Origin: Micromonospora sp. HNM0581
GTDB taxonomy: Bacteria > Actinomycetota > Actinomycetes > Mycobacteriales > Micromonosporaceae
DNA length: 64,000 nt
Reading direction: 5' to 3'
NCBI RefSeq assembly: GCF_012726175.1
Contig: NZ_JAASAD010000002.1
Coordinates: 248,001 to 312,000, forward strand
Shown here: positions 45,154 through 54,354 of the stretch, one piece after another
Position numbering within the stretch: position 1 is the stretch's first letter
Layout: every line of letters begins with the position of its first letter
Made by a program: the position numbers and the translations under genes
The notes under the pieces: generated by a model
Seen by the model: only the letters and a program-made list of their open reading frames with translations
Told to the model about the DNA's origin: nothing
The model's database searches: none

Positions 45154-45285
45154 GATTGGCCCGATTCAGGGCTGATAAATGCGGTCGAAACGCCTGCTGT
45201 CCTGCTTAAACCTGCAGGTAATGGGTATCACAAAAGGTTGGTGGTTCTCGCCCGTCCGGGTTCGTCTCTGTTTAGTCTTCACGTT

Positions 45286-45621
45286 ATGGCAGATGGTTCC
45301 GATACGACGCTGACGGCTGACCAGACCGCCTCCGGGCAGGCCCCCAACGGCCTGGTCGCGGGCATCAGGTCGTTCGCCGCCGAGCATGACGGGGCGAAGG
45401 CGGTCATCGAGTACGTCGGCAAGCGCGGCGCCCGCATCGTCCTGGTGGGCTCCGATGGCGCGTGGGGCGACCAGTTCGCCGAGGACACGGTGACCGCGCG
45501 TGAGGCGTGTGCGCAGGCCGGGGTCGCCGTGGAGAACGCCTGGGAACGGGAACTGATGGACCAGATGCGCCCGAGCAACGACCTGTGGCGTTCGATGGCC
45601 CGGCGCACCATGGCCCGTTGA
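45286..45621 (+). CDS. Small conserved hypothetical protein
   Basis: This 111-aa protein is not a family I can name. After a polar N-terminus it has a compact alpha/beta segment (VAGIRSFAAEHDGAKAVIEY, GARIVLVGSDGAWGDQFAED) and a C-terminal helix with LMDQMRPSNDLWRSMARR. It is soluble and has no cysteine beyond C at AREACAQAG. TAGTCT (45273-45278) ends 7 nt before the ATG, indicating a leaderless transcript. A strong terminator hairpin follows. The position between ctaB and ctaA does not reveal a role. Confidence 0.75.
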   Translation: MADGSDTTLTADQTASGQAPNGLVAGIRSFAAEHDGAKAVIEYVGKRGARIVLVGSDGAWGDQFAEDTVTAREACAQAGVAVENAWERELMDQMRPSNDLWRSMARRTMAR

Positions 45622-45649
45622 GATAAGTTGACCGATCACCACCAACCGG

Positions 45650-45668
45650 CCCGGGGGGAACCCCCGGG
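45650..45668. terminator. Terminator hairpin after the small hypothetical gene
   Basis: CCCGGGGG (45650-45657) and CCCCCGGG (45661-45668) form an 8-bp stem with loop GAA. Confidence 0.65.
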
Positions 45669-45727
45669 TCGCTCTCATCACCTGCACCGAGCTGGCTGGC
45701 CTCGACGACGACGAGCCACCCGTCCTC
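45665..45727 (+). pseudogene. Possible N-terminal remnant of an ATP-grasp protein
   Basis: The plus-strand frame reads RVALITCTELAGLDDDEPPV, resembling the start of actinobacterial ATP-grasp proteins (RVALVTC-x-LPxLDxDDxxL type). Its third positions are G/C-biased and the match stops after ~21 codons. It has no start codon and overlaps a terminator hairpin, so this is a fragment at best. Confidence 0.25.
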
Positions 45728-45787
45728 GCCTATCGTGAGCTTGGCGGCGATTTCGTCCTGCTGACGCCAAGCAGGGGCCGGCGGAGG

Positions 45788-46738
45788 TCAGGCGGGCGTC
45801 GGGGCGTGGGGGTGGGGCTGGACGGGTGGATTGGTGACGGGACCGACCGGGCTCGATGACCGGGTCGACCAGATAACCGCGAGGGTCGCGAGCCAGACCA
45901 GGCAGGAACCGAGCATGTGCAGGCCGACGAGCAGTGCCGGCAGGTTGGTGAAGTACTGCACGAAGCCGATCACTCCCTGACCCAGTTCGATCAGGAGCAG
46001 GGTCAGCGCTGCGCGTACGGTGCGTGCCGGAGCCTTGACTGCCCGTAGTGCCAGCCACAGTCCCACGGTCAGGCCGACCAGCAGGAAAACCAGGTCGGCA
46101 TGGATCTGGGAGATCGTCTGGGGGTCCAGCCCGTTGCGTACGGCGTCGGCGTCTCCGGCGTGCGGACCGCTGCCGGTCACCGCCACCCCGACGACGATGA
46201 CCGCCGCGCTCGCCACCAGGGTGACCCAGGCGAGGGACCGCAACGGCGGCGGCACCACCGCGAGCCGGGGGTCGTCCGCCTCGCTCACCCGGCGCCACAG
46301 GGCGTACGCGAGCAGCAGCAGCAGCATCGAGACCACGAAGTGGATGCCCACGATCGAGGGATGCAGCTGGGTGCGGACGGTGATCCCGCCGATCACGGCC
46401 TGTGCCACGATGCCGAGTACGACGGCCAGCGCCAGCCGCACCGCACCTCGTCGCCGGGGGCGGTGCACCAGTGCGGCGAGCAGCGTCGCTCCGGCGATCA
46501 GCACCAGCACGAAGGTGAGCAGGCGGTTGCCGAACTCGATTGCGCCGTGCATGCCCATCTCGGCCGTGGCGGTGTACGACTCGTCGGTGCACCGGGGCCA
46601 GGTGGGGCAGCCCAGTCCGGAGGCGGTCAGCCGCACGGCCCCGCCGGTGACGACGATCGCGGTGTTGGCGACGATGTTGGCGAACGCCAGACGGCGCAGC
46701 AGGGAGGTGGAGACCAGGGAGCGGTCGGGGCGCTTCAC
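45788..46738 (-). CDS. ctaA: Heme A synthase
   Basis: The 316-aa product has eight membrane segments and the conserved histidines of CtaA/COX15: MGMHGAIEFGNR, SIVGIHFVV, QIHADLVF and VGLHMLGS. The extracytoplasmic loop GCPTWPRC contains the cysteine pair of the Gram-positive type. It oxidises heme O to heme A. TAGGAT on the minus strand (46746-46751) ends 7 nt before the GTG. It is divergent from sufR, so heme and Fe-S assembly genes share a promoter region. Confidence 0.95.
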   Translation of the reverse strand: MKRPDRSLVSTSLLRRLAFANIVANTAIVVTGGAVRLTASGLGCPTWPRCTDESYTATAEMGMHGAIEFGNRLLTFVLVLIAGATLLAALVHRPRRRGAVRLALAVVLGIVAQAVIGGITVRTQLHPSIVGIHFVVSMLLLLLAYALWRRVSEADDPRLAVVPPPLRSLAWVTLVASAAVIVVGVAVTGSGPHAGDADAVRNGLDPQTISQIHADLVFLLVGLTVGLWLALRAVKAPARTVRAALTLLLIELGQGVIGFVQYFTNLPALLVGLHMLGSCLVWLATLAVIWSTRSSSPVGPVTNPPVQPHPHAPTPA

Positions 46739-46835
46739 GGGGCGAATCCTACGCACCGTAGTTGTCGCCGATCCGGTGACTCGGCCCCTGCGGTGGTTCG
46801 GATCACCGGGGTCACGTTTGCGGGCCCCGATCGAA

Positions 46836-46853
46836 TTACGTAACGTGGACGTT
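46836..46853. promoter_or_regulatory. sufR promoter and candidate SufR operator
   Basis: TTACGTAA (46836-46843) is a perfect palindrome. The overlapping AACGT-GG-ACGTT (46842-46853) is a perfect dyad ending exactly at the sufR GTG. TAACGT (46841-46846) serves as the -10, 7 nt before the start. A repressor bound here would block the promoter. Confidence 0.5.
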
Positions 46854-47654
46854 GTGAAAAAGGCCAGTGCGCTCACCGGGCACCAGTCGACGGTCGGTCC
46901 GGCCGCCGGCCGGTCGCTGCCCGTCGCGAGCGGCTCGCCTGCCCGGTCTACCCTGCCCGGCACGCCCGTCGGCGAGTCGTCGACCCGGGACCGGGTCACC
47001 CTGCTGCTTCTCGAACGCCGTGCCGCCACCGCAGCCCAGTTGGGCGACGCTATCGGGCTCAGCCCGGCGGCCATCCGTCGCCATCTCGACGCGATGCTCG
47101 CCGACGGTGACGTCGTCGCCCGGGAACAGTCGGTCCGCGGTCACCGCGGACGGGGCAGGCCGGCAAGGGTGTTCCTGCTCACCGACGCCGCCCGCAGTCG
47201 GTGTGGCACCCACCACTACGACAACATGGCCACCGCCGCGCTGCGCTGGATCGCTCGCACCGGAGGTACGCAGGCGGTGGAGCGGTTCGCCGCCGAGCAG
47301 GTGGCAGCCCTGGAGTCGCGCTGTCGGGCCGCTCTGGCCGGCGCCGGCGACGATCCGATGGCTCGTGCCGAGGCACTCGCCGCGGCGCTGACCGCCGAGG
47401 GTTACGCTGCCAGTGCTTCCACGATCGCCTCCGGCGGCCAGCTCTGCCAGCATCACTGCCCGGTGGCGCACGTGGCCGCCGAGTTTCCACAACTGTGCGA
47501 GGCCGAGACCACGGTGATCTCCCGCCTGGTCGGTACGCACGTGCAGCGCCTGGCCACCATCGCGCACGGCGACGGGGTGTGCACCACGCACATTCCGGGC
47601 CCGCCGCACGCCCAGTCCGGTAAGACCGTCACCACTGTGAGGACAGATAGATGA
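46854..47654 (+). CDS. sufR: Fe-S-sensing repressor SufR
   Basis: The 266-aa product has an ArsR/DeoR-like winged HTH (residues ~45-100, [25 protein letters not shown]) and a C-terminal cluster-binding region with C198, C202 and C215. The C202-x12-C215 spacing is the SufR pattern, and C243 is a further candidate. SufR represses the suf operon when its cluster is loaded. The stop overlaps the sufB ATG by 4 bp. The GTG at 46854 is preferred (leaderless geometry); GTG 46845 is the alternative. Confidence 0.93.
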   Translation: MKKASALTGHQSTVGPAAGRSLPVASGSPARSTLPGTPVGESSTRDRVTLLLLERRAATAAQLGDAIGLSPAAIRRHLDAMLADGDVVAREQSVRGHRGRGRPARVFLLTDAARSRCGTHHYDNMATAALRWIARTGGTQAVERFAAEQVAALESRCRAALAGAGDDPMARAEALAAALTAEGYAASASTIASGGQLCQHHCPVAHVAAEFPQLCEAETTVISRLVGTHVQRLATIAHGDGVCTTHIPGPPHAQSGKTVTTVRTDR

Positions 47655-49081
47655 CCGAGCAGATCGTCCAGCCCCTGACCCAGGAGGAGCAGCTCGCTGC
47701 CCTGGGCAACTACGAATATGGCTGGGCCGACCCGGACGTCGCCGGGGCCTCGGCCCAGCGTGGCCTCAACGAGGCGGTGGTACGGGACATCTCGGCCAAG
47801 AAGAACGAGCCGGCCTGGATGCTCGACCTGCGCCTGAAGGGCCTGCGTCTGTTCGAGCGCAAGCCGATGCCGGCGTGGGGCGCCGACCTCACCGGAATCG
47901 ACTTCGACAACATCAAGTACTTCGTGCGTTCCACCGAGAAGCAGGCCGCCAGCTGGGAGGACCTGCCCGAGGACATCAAGAACACCTACGACAAGCTGGG
48001 CATCCCGGAGGCGGAGAAGCAGCGCCTCGTCGCCGGTGTCGCCGCTCAGTACGAGTCCGAAGTGGTCTACCACAAGATCCGAGAAGATCTTGAGGAGCAG
48101 GGTGTGGTCTTCCTCGACACCGACACCGCCCTCAAGGAGCACGGGGACCTGTTCCAGGAGTACTTCGGCACGGTGATCCCGGTCGGCGACAACAAGTTCG
48201 CCGCGCTGAACACCTCCGTGTGGTCCGGCGGCTCGTTCATCTACGTGCCGAAGGGCGTGCACGTGGAGATCCCGCTGCAGGCGTACTTCCGCATCAACAC
48301 CGAGAACATGGGCCAGTTCGAGCGGACGCTGATCGTCGTCGACGAGGGTGCGTACGTGCACTATGTCGAGGGCTGCACCGCGCCCATCTACTCCTCGGAC
48401 TCGCTGCACAGCGCCGTGGTGGAGATCGTCGTCAAGAAGAACGCCCGGTGCCGGTACACGACCATCCAGAACTGGTCGAACAACGTGTACAACCTGGTCA
48501 CCAAGCGCGCCGTGTGCCACGAGGGCGCGACCATGGAGTGGATCGACGGCAACATCGGTTCCAAGGTCACCATGAAGTACCCGGCGGTCTACATGACCGG
48601 CGAGCACGCCAAGGGCGAGGTGCTCTCGGTGGCCATGGCCGGCGAGGGTCAGCACCAGGACGCCGGTGCCAAGATGGTGCACGCGGCTCCGCACACCAGC
48701 AGCACCATCGTGTCGAAGTCGATCGCCCGGGGCGGTGGCCGGACCTCGTACCGGGGTCTGGTGCAGGTGCTGGAGGGTTCGCACAGCAGCGCCAGCACGG
48801 TCAAGTGCGACGCACTGCTCGTCGACACGATTTCCCGTTCGGACACCTATCCCTACGTCGACATCCGTGAGGACGACGTGTCGATGGGTCACGAGGCGAC
48901 CGTCTCCAAGGTCAGCGACGACCAGCTCTTCTACCTGATGAGCCGGGGACTGAGCGAGGACGAGGCGATGGCGATGATCGTGCGTGGCTTCATCGAGCCG
49001 ATCGCCAAGGAACTGCCCATGGAGTACGCCCTGGAGCTCAACCGCCTGATCGAGCTTCAGATGGAAGGCGCGGTCGGCTGA
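47651..49081 (+). CDS. sufB: Fe-S cluster assembly scaffold SufB
   Basis: The 476-aa product is a full SufB. It has the beta-helix core and typical blocks [25 protein letters not shown] (split over residues ~195-220), [12 protein letters not shown] (conserved Cys) and the terminal [21 protein letters not shown]. It forms the SufBC2D scaffold for cluster synthesis. It is translationally coupled to sufR. Confidence 0.97.
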   Translation: MTEQIVQPLTQEEQLAALGNYEYGWADPDVAGASAQRGLNEAVVRDISAKKNEPAWMLDLRLKGLRLFERKPMPAWGADLTGIDFDNIKYFVRSTEKQAASWEDLPEDIKNTYDKLGIPEAEKQRLVAGVAAQYESEVVYHKIREDLEEQGVVFLDTDTALKEHGDLFQEYFGTVIPVGDNKFAALNTSVWSGGSFIYVPKGVHVEIPLQAYFRINTENMGQFERTLIVVDEGAYVHYVEGCTAPIYSSDSLHSAVVEIVVKKNARCRYTTIQNWSNNVYNLVTKRAVCHEGATMEWIDGNIGSKVTMKYPAVYMTGEHAKGEVLSVAMAGEGQHQDAGAKMVHAAPHTSSTIVSKSIARGGGRTSYRGLVQVLEGSHSSASTVKCDALLVDTISRSDTYPYVDIREDDVSMGHEATVSKVSDDQLFYLMSRGLSEDEAMAMIVRGFIEPIAKELPMEYALELNRLIELQMEGAVG

Positions 49082-49136
49082 CCCTGGCCGCCCCAGATCA
49101 CCTGACACCGTCGTCGTAGACACAAACAAGGACGAG

Positions 49137-50279
49137 ATGACTACCCAGGCTTCCGCGCCGCCCAGCACCAAGTCGCAGGCGCTGCGTTCGTACGATGTCG
49201 CCGACTTCCCGGCCCTGACCGGCCTGGAGGAGGAGTGGCGTTTCACCCCGCTCAAGCGGCTGCGGGGGCTGGCCGGTGACGACCCGACCGCTACCGGCAC
49301 GGTTCGGCACGAGTATGCCGACCTGCCCGAAGGCGTGACCGTGGAGCGGATCGCTCACGACGATCCGCTGGTCGGCAGTGTGCTCACCCCGTTCGACCGG
49401 GTCAGTGCGCTGGCGTACGGCGGGGCCGGGCAGGCGTTGCGGGTGCGGGTCGCACCGGACGCGGTGGTCAGTGGACCGGCTGTCCTGCGGGTGGTCGGCG
49501 GCGGAGCCGAAGGCACGGCCTTCGGGCACACCGTGGTCGAGGTGGGCCGCTTCGCCGAGACGGTCGTGGTGCTGGAGCACGTCGGCTCGGCCACCCTCGC
49601 CGACAACGTCGAGGTGTCGGTGCAGGACGGGGCGAAGCTCACCCTGGTCACCGTGGCCGACTGGGCCGACGACGCGGTGCAGGCGCAGCACCTGAAGGTG
49701 CGGTTGGGTCGCGACGCGCGGGTGCTGCACGTTCAGGTCACCCTCGGAGGCAGCCTGGTCCGGCAGTTCACCACGATCGAATACACCGACCGGGGCGGCG
49801 AGGCCGAGCTGTACGGTGTCTACTTCGCCGACTCCGGGCAGCACCAGGAGCACCGGCAGCTGGTCGACCACACCGTGCCGGACTGTCGCAGCTATGTGGG
49901 TTACCGGGGCGCGTTGCAGGGGGAGAGCGCGCACACCGTCTGGGTTGGTGACGTGTTGATCCGGGCCGAGGCGACCGGCACCGACACGTACGAAATCAAC
50001 CGGAACCTCCTGCTCACCGACGGTGCGCGGGCCGACTCCGTGCCGAACCTGGAGATCGAGACCGGCGAGATCGCCGGTGCCGGTCACGCCAGCGCCACCG
50101 GCCGCTTCGACGACGAGCAGTTGTTCTACCTGATGGCCCGGGGCATTCCGGAGGCCGAGGCACGTCGGCTCGTGGTGCGTGGCTTCTTCGCCGAACTGCT
50201 GAACAAGATTCCGGTGGAGCCGCTGCGCGAGCGCCTGGGGGACGCTATCGAGGCTCGGCTGACCAAGGCTGGCGCATGA
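49137..50279 (+). CDS. sufD: Fe-S cluster assembly protein SufD
   Basis: The 380-aa product is the SufB paralogue of the SufBCD complex. It ends with LFYLMARGIPEAEARRLVVRGFF, the same helical block as SufB, and has the conserved DHTVPDCRSYVGYRGALQG. ACAAGGACGAG precedes the ATG. The stop overlaps the ferredoxin start. Confidence 0.96.
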   Translation: MTTQASAPPSTKSQALRSYDVADFPALTGLEEEWRFTPLKRLRGLAGDDPTATGTVRHEYADLPEGVTVERIAHDDPLVGSVLTPFDRVSALAYGGAGQALRVRVAPDAVVSGPAVLRVVGGGAEGTAFGHTVVEVGRFAETVVVLEHVGSATLADNVEVSVQDGAKLTLVTVADWADDAVQAQHLKVRLGRDARVLHVQVTLGGSLVRQFTTIEYTDRGGEAELYGVYFADSGQHQEHRQLVDHTVPDCRSYVGYRGALQGESAHTVWVGDVLIRAEATGTDTYEINRNLLLTDGARADSVPNLEIETGEIAGAGHASATGRFDDEQLFYLMARGIPEAEARRLVVRGFFAELLNKIPVEPLRERLGDAIEARLTKAGA

Positions 50280-50623
50280 TGATCCGCATCTGCGCCGCCG
50301 AGGACGTGCCGAAGGGCACCGCGATCAGCGCCGACGTCGACGGCAACCAGATCGCCGTTGTGCACGGCGGGGACGACCAGTTCTACGCCGTGTTCGACGA
50401 GTGCTCACACGCGGCTGTGGCGCTCTCCGAGGGGGAGGTCGAAGGCTGCACGATCGAGTGTTGGCTGCACGGCTCCCGTTTCGACCTGCGTACCGGTGAG
50501 CCCAGCGGTCTGCCCGCCACCGAACCCGTACCCGTCTATTCCGTCGAAGTCCGCGACGGTGACATCTATCTTCCCGTGGACGGCGAGGGCCGTCCGCTGC
50601 CGAGCAATGGAGTGACCCGATAA
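50276..50623 (+). CDS. Rieske-type ferredoxin of the suf operon
   Basis: The 115-aa product is a soluble Rieske [2Fe-2S] ferredoxin with ligands C43-x-H45 and C62-x-x-H65 (CSH; CWLHGSRFD). It lacks the extra disulfide cysteines of high-potential Rieske proteins, as in dioxygenase ferredoxins. Its constant position between sufD and sufC in actinobacteria suggests it supplies electrons during cluster assembly or is a client; that role is unproven. It overlaps sufD by 4 bp and sufC by 1 bp (TAATG). Confidence 0.94.
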   Translation: MMIRICAAEDVPKGTAISADVDGNQIAVVHGGDDQFYAVFDECSHAAVALSEGEVEGCTIECWLHGSRFDLRTGEPSGLPATEPVPVYSVEVRDGDIYLPVDGEGRPLPSNGVTR

Positions 50624-51396
50624 TGAGCACCCTGGAGATCCGCGACCTACAGGTGTCGGTGAAGCTGCCCGAGGGTGAGCTCAAGCCGATTCTGCACGGC
50701 GTCGACCTGACCGTGAAGTCGGGGGAGACCCACGCGATCATGGGCCCGAACGGCTCTGGCAAGTCGACCCTGGCGTACTCGGTCGCCGGCCACCCGAAGT
50801 ACGAGATCACCGGTGGTTCGGTGACCCTCGACGGCGAGGACGTCCTGGAGATGTCCGTCGACGAGCGGGCCCGTGCCGGCCTCTTCCTCGCCATGCAGTA
50901 CCCGGTCGAGGTGCCCGGCGTGTCCGTGGCGAACTTCCTGCGTACCGCCAAGACCGCCATCGACGGGGAGGCGCCGAAGCTGCGTACCTGGGGTGGCGAG
51001 CTGCGCGGTGCCATGGAGCGGCTGCACATGGATCCGGCCTTTGCCCAGCGCAACGTCAACGAGGGCTTCTCCGGCGGTGAGAAGAAGCGACACGAGATCG
51101 TGCAGCTGGAGCTGCTCAAGCCGAAGATGGCGATTCTCGACGAGACCGACTCGGGCCTCGACGTGGACGCGCTGCGGGTGGTGAGTGAGGGAGTCAACCG
51201 GGTGCGCGACACCGGAGACACCGGTCTGCTGTTGATCACCCACTACACCCGGATCCTGCGTTACATCAAGCCGGACCACGTGCACGTGTTCGTCGCCGGT
51301 CGGATCGTGGAGCAGGGCGGCCCGGAGCTGGCCGACAAGCTTGAGGAGTCCGGATACGAGCGGTACGTGGCCGGAGCCGGCCCGGCGCGGGTCTGA
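50623..51396 (+). CDS. sufC: Fe-S assembly ATPase SufC
   Basis: The 257-aa product is an ABC-type ATPase with Walker A GPNGSGKSTLAY, the SufC-type signature FSGGEKKRHEI and Walker B MAILDETDSGLDVD. It drives the conformational changes of SufBC2D. The start overlaps the ferredoxin stop. Confidence 0.97.
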   Translation: MSTLEIRDLQVSVKLPEGELKPILHGVDLTVKSGETHAIMGPNGSGKSTLAYSVAGHPKYEITGGSVTLDGEDVLEMSVDERARAGLFLAMQYPVEVPGVSVANFLRTAKTAIDGEAPKLRTWGGELRGAMERLHMDPAFAQRNVNEGFSGGEKKRHEIVQLELLKPKMAILDETDSGLDVDALRVVSEGVNRVRDTGDTGLLLITHYTRILRYIKPDHVHVFVAGRIVEQGGPELADKLEESGYERYVAGAGPARV

Positions 51397-51423
51397 TCTG
51401 CGAGGGAAGGGCCGGTCACGACG

Positions 51424-52728
51424 ATGACCACCATCGCGATCCCACCGGGGATGCCGCAGCACGACGACGTGCCCCGCTACGACGTGGCAGCGGTACGCGC
51501 CGATTTCCCGATCCTCGATCGGGAGGTCAACGGGCACCCACTGGTCTATCTGGACAGTGCCAACACCTCGCACAAGCCTCGGCAGGTGCTCGACGCGTTG
51601 GCCGGGCACTACGCCCAGCACAACGCCAACGTCTCCCGTTCGGTGCACACGTTGGGTACGGAGGCCACCGAGGCGTACGAGGGGGCCCGGGCGAAGGTCG
51701 CCGCCTTCGTCAACGCGCCGAGCGTCGACGAGGTGGTCTTCACCAAGAACTCCACCGAGGCGATCAACATCGTGGCGTACGCGTTCTCCAACGCGTCGCT
51801 GCGTTCCGATGCCGATCCGCGACTCCAGTTGGGGCCGGGCGACGAGATCGTCATCTCGGAGATGGAACACCACTCGAACATCGTTCCGTGGCAGTTGCTG
51901 GCGGAGCGGACCGGCGCGACACTGCGTTGGTTCCCGGTCACCGACAACGGCCGGCTGGACGAGTCGGGCCTGACCGACCTGGTCAACGAGCGGACGAAGA
52001 TCGTCTCGTTGGTGCACATGTCCAACATCCTCGGGACCGTCAACGCCACCGCGCGGATCACCGCCCGGGTCCGCGAGGTGGGTGCCCTGCTGCTGCTGGA
52101 CTGTTCCCAGTCGGTGCCGCACATGCCGATCGACGTGGTCGATCTCGGCGCGGACTTCATCGTCTTCACCGGGCACAAGATGTGCGGCCCGACCGGCATC
52201 GGAGTCCTCTGGGGTCGCAGCGAGCTGTTGGCGGCGATGCCGCCGGTGTTCGGCGGCGGATCGATGATCGAGACGGTGTCGATGGGCGGATCCACCTACG
52301 CCGCTCCGCCGGCCCGTTTCGAGGCCGGCACTCCACCGATCGCCGAGGCGGTCGCGCTCGGTGCGGCCGTGGACTACCTGACCGGCATCGGTATGCGGGC
52401 GATCCAGTGGCACGAGAAGCAGCTGACCGCGTACGCCCTTGATGTTCTGGGTGCCGTGCCAGGCCTGCGGATCTTCGGCCCGAAGGTGCCGGTGGGCCGG
52501 GGCGGCACCATCTCTTTCGCGCTCGGCGACGTGCATCCGCACGACGTGGGGCAGGTGCTCGACGCCCTCGGCGTGCAGGTGCGGGTCGGCCACCACTGTG
52601 CCCGTCCGGTCTGCACCCGGTTCGGTGTGCCGGCCACCACCCGGGCCTCGTTCTACCTCTACACCACCACGGAGGAGATCGACGCGCTGGTGGCGGGCCT
52701 GGAGCAGGTGCGGAAGGTGTTCGCCTGA
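51424..52728 (+). CDS. sufS: Cysteine desulfurase SufS
   Basis: The 434-aa product is a group II cysteine desulfurase. It has YLDSANTSHKP near the N-terminus, the PLP Lys in FTGHKMCGPTGIGVLWG and the active-site Cys in VRVGHHCARPVC. It takes sulfur from cysteine and passes it to SufU. GGAAGGG lies upstream. The stop overlaps sufU (TGATG). Confidence 0.97.
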   Translation: MTTIAIPPGMPQHDDVPRYDVAAVRADFPILDREVNGHPLVYLDSANTSHKPRQVLDALAGHYAQHNANVSRSVHTLGTEATEAYEGARAKVAAFVNAPSVDEVVFTKNSTEAINIVAYAFSNASLRSDADPRLQLGPGDEIVISEMEHHSNIVPWQLLAERTGATLRWFPVTDNGRLDESGLTDLVNERTKIVSLVHMSNILGTVNATARITARVREVGALLLLDCSQSVPHMPIDVVDLGADFIVFTGHKMCGPTGIGVLWGRSELLAAMPPVFGGGSMIETVSMGGSTYAAPPARFEAGTPPIAEAVALGAAVDYLTGIGMRAIQWHEKQLTAYALDVLGAVPGLRIFGPKVPVGRGGTISFALGDVHPHDVGQVLDALGVQVRVGHHCARPVCTRFGVPATTRASFYLYTTTEEIDALVAGLEQVRKVFA

Positions 52729-53204
52729 TGCAACTTGAGTCCCTTTACCAGGAAATCATCCTGGATCACTACAAGCATCCGCACGGCCGGGGGCTCCGCG
52801 CTGCCGCCGACCCGGCCGACCGGGTCGGCGAGGCGCACCACGTCAACCCGACCTGCGGCGACGAGATCACCGTCCGGGTGGCGACCGACGGCGGGACGCT
52901 GCACGACGTGTCGTACGACGGGATGGGTTGTTCGATCAGTCAGGCGTCCGCGAGCGTGCTGCACGAGCTGCTGACCGGCCGAGACGCGATGGAGGCGTTC
53001 GAGGTGCACGAGGCGTTCGTGGCGCTGCTGTCCGGTCGTGGTCAGGTCACGCCGGACGAGGACGTGCTCGGTGACGGGGTGGCGTTCGAGGGCGTCGCCC
53101 GCTACCCCGCCCGGGTCAAGTGCGCGCTGTTGCCGTGGATGGCGTTCAAGGACGCCGCGGCACGCGCCGGTGTGGGCGCGAGCCCGACGGAGGTGAAGGC
53201 ATGA
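52728..53204 (+). CDS. sufU: Zinc-dependent sulfurtransferase SufU
   Basis: The 158-aa product is IscU-like. It has the SufU cysteines in NPTCGDEITV, GMGCSISQAS and ARVKCALLPW, plus the SufU-specific insert around residues 85-105. It receives persulfide from SufS. The stop overlaps sufT by 4 bp. Confidence 0.96.
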   Translation: MQLESLYQEIILDHYKHPHGRGLRAAADPADRVGEAHHVNPTCGDEITVRVATDGGTLHDVSYDGMGCSISQASASVLHELLTGRDAMEAFEVHEAFVALLSGRGQVTPDEDVLGDGVAFEGVARYPARVKCALLPWMAFKDAAARAGVGASPTEVKA

Positions 53205-53554
53205 GCGAGAACACCGCGCCGGCCGGCGGCAAGGCCGCTGTCGCCGACATCGAGGAGGCGATGAAGGACGTCGTGGACCCGGAGCTGGGCATCAACGTGG
53301 TCGACCTCGGCCTGGTGTACGGCGTGCACGTCGACGACCAGAACGTGGCCACCCTGGACATGACGCTCACCTCGGCGGCCTGCCCCCTCACCGATGTGAT
53401 CGAGGACCAGGCCCGTCAGGCGCTGACCACCGGCCCCGGTGGTGGGCTGGTCGACGACATCCGGATCAACTGGGTGTGGCTGCCCCCGTGGGGGCCTGAC
53501 AAGATCACCGACGAGGGTCGGGACCAGCTCCGCTCCCTCGGCTTCAACGTCTGA
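53201..53554 (+). CDS. sufT: MIP18/DUF59-family Fe-S maturation protein SufT
   Basis: The 117-aa product has the DUF59 motif DVVDPELGINVVDLGLVY and the conserved Cys in LTSAACPLTDVI. SufT helps deliver clusters to target proteins. It is the last gene of the suf operon, coupled to sufU. Confidence 0.95.
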   Translation: MSENTAPAGGKAAVADIEEAMKDVVDPELGINVVDLGLVYGVHVDDQNVATLDMTLTSAACPLTDVIEDQARQALTTGPGGGLVDDIRINWVWLPPWGPDKITDEGRDQLRSLGFNV

Positions 53555-53634
53555 CGACGCCTCCGCTCTTCGCCATTGGTCGTGCACCGGTGCCACCCGA
53601 ACCGTCGGCGCCGCCTGTGGCGTACGGTCGGCTG

Positions 53635-54297
53635 ATGACCAGTCGACCCGCCGCCGGGGGTGGCCGGTGGGTGGAGGTCGCTCCGGCCCGTACCGCCCGT
53701 TGGGTCGCCGGCTTCACCGACCGGCACGGCCCACCCGTCGCCGGTGTGCGGGCGTACGGCCTGCTGATGTCCGCTCCGGACGGGACAACTGCCGAGCTGC
53801 ATCTACCTCCCGGGGCGCCGCCCGTCGTGAATCTGGCGGGTTTCGTGGCAACGGTGACGGCGCCGCGCCGGATCGGGCTGCTACTGGTGCGTAAGGGCGC
53901 GATGGCGATGGGCATCGCGGAGGGAGAGCGGCTGTCGGTCCACAAGGTGGACACCCACTACGTGCAGGGCCGGACCGCTGCGGGCGGGTGGTCGCAGCAG
54001 CGGTTCGCCCGCCGGCGGGACAACCAGACAAGGGCGGCGCTGGCCGACGCGGCGGATCTGGCCGTACGCCTGCTGCTGCCGGAGGCCGGACGGCTCGACG
54101 CCCTGGTCGCCGGTGGTGACCGGCGGGCGGTGGACTCCGTGCTGGCCGACAGTCGACTCGCTCCGCTCGCCGCGCGGCGCGCCGACCGGCTGCTCGACGT
54201 CCCGGAACCCCGGTACGCGGTGCTCGTCGCCGCTGTCGCCGCCGCCCGTGCCGTGCACATCCTGGTACGCGATCCCGTCCCCGATGCCGCCAGCTGA
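53635..54297 (+). CDS. acVLRF1-type peptidyl-tRNA hydrolase (Vms1-like release factor)
   Basis: The ~220-aa product belongs to the actinobacterial Vms1-like release factor (acVLRF1) family, relatives of the eukaryotic eRF1-like Vms1. These cleave peptidyl-tRNA on stalled or split ribosomes. The key motif GGWSQQRFARRR is at residues 117-128, with the catalytic Gln in the loop. The ATG at 53635 is preferred because TACGGT ends 6 nt upstream; a GTG at 53590 gives 15 more residues. The family name is recalled from the motif and layout rather than searched. Confidence 0.8.
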   Translation: MTSRPAAGGGRWVEVAPARTARWVAGFTDRHGPPVAGVRAYGLLMSAPDGTTAELHLPPGAPPVVNLAGFVATVTAPRRIGLLLVRKGAMAMGIAEGERLSVHKVDTHYVQGRTAAGGWSQQRFARRRDNQTRAALADAADLAVRLLLPEAGRLDALVAGGDRRAVDSVLADSRLAPLAARRADRLLDVPEPRYAVLVAAVAAARAVHILVRDPVPDAAS

Positions 54298-54313
54298 CTG
54301 GTCAGGGGACGTG

Positions 54314-54337
54314 GCCCGGTCGTGGTGACCGGGCTTT
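54314..54337. terminator. Terminator hairpin with short T-tract
   Basis: GCCCGGTC (54314-54321) and GACCGGGC (54327-54334) pair over 8 bp around a 5-nt loop, followed by TTT. It lies between the convergent acVLRF1 and metallopeptidase genes. Confidence 0.75.
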
Positions 54338-54354
54338 CGCCGTGTCACGACTGG

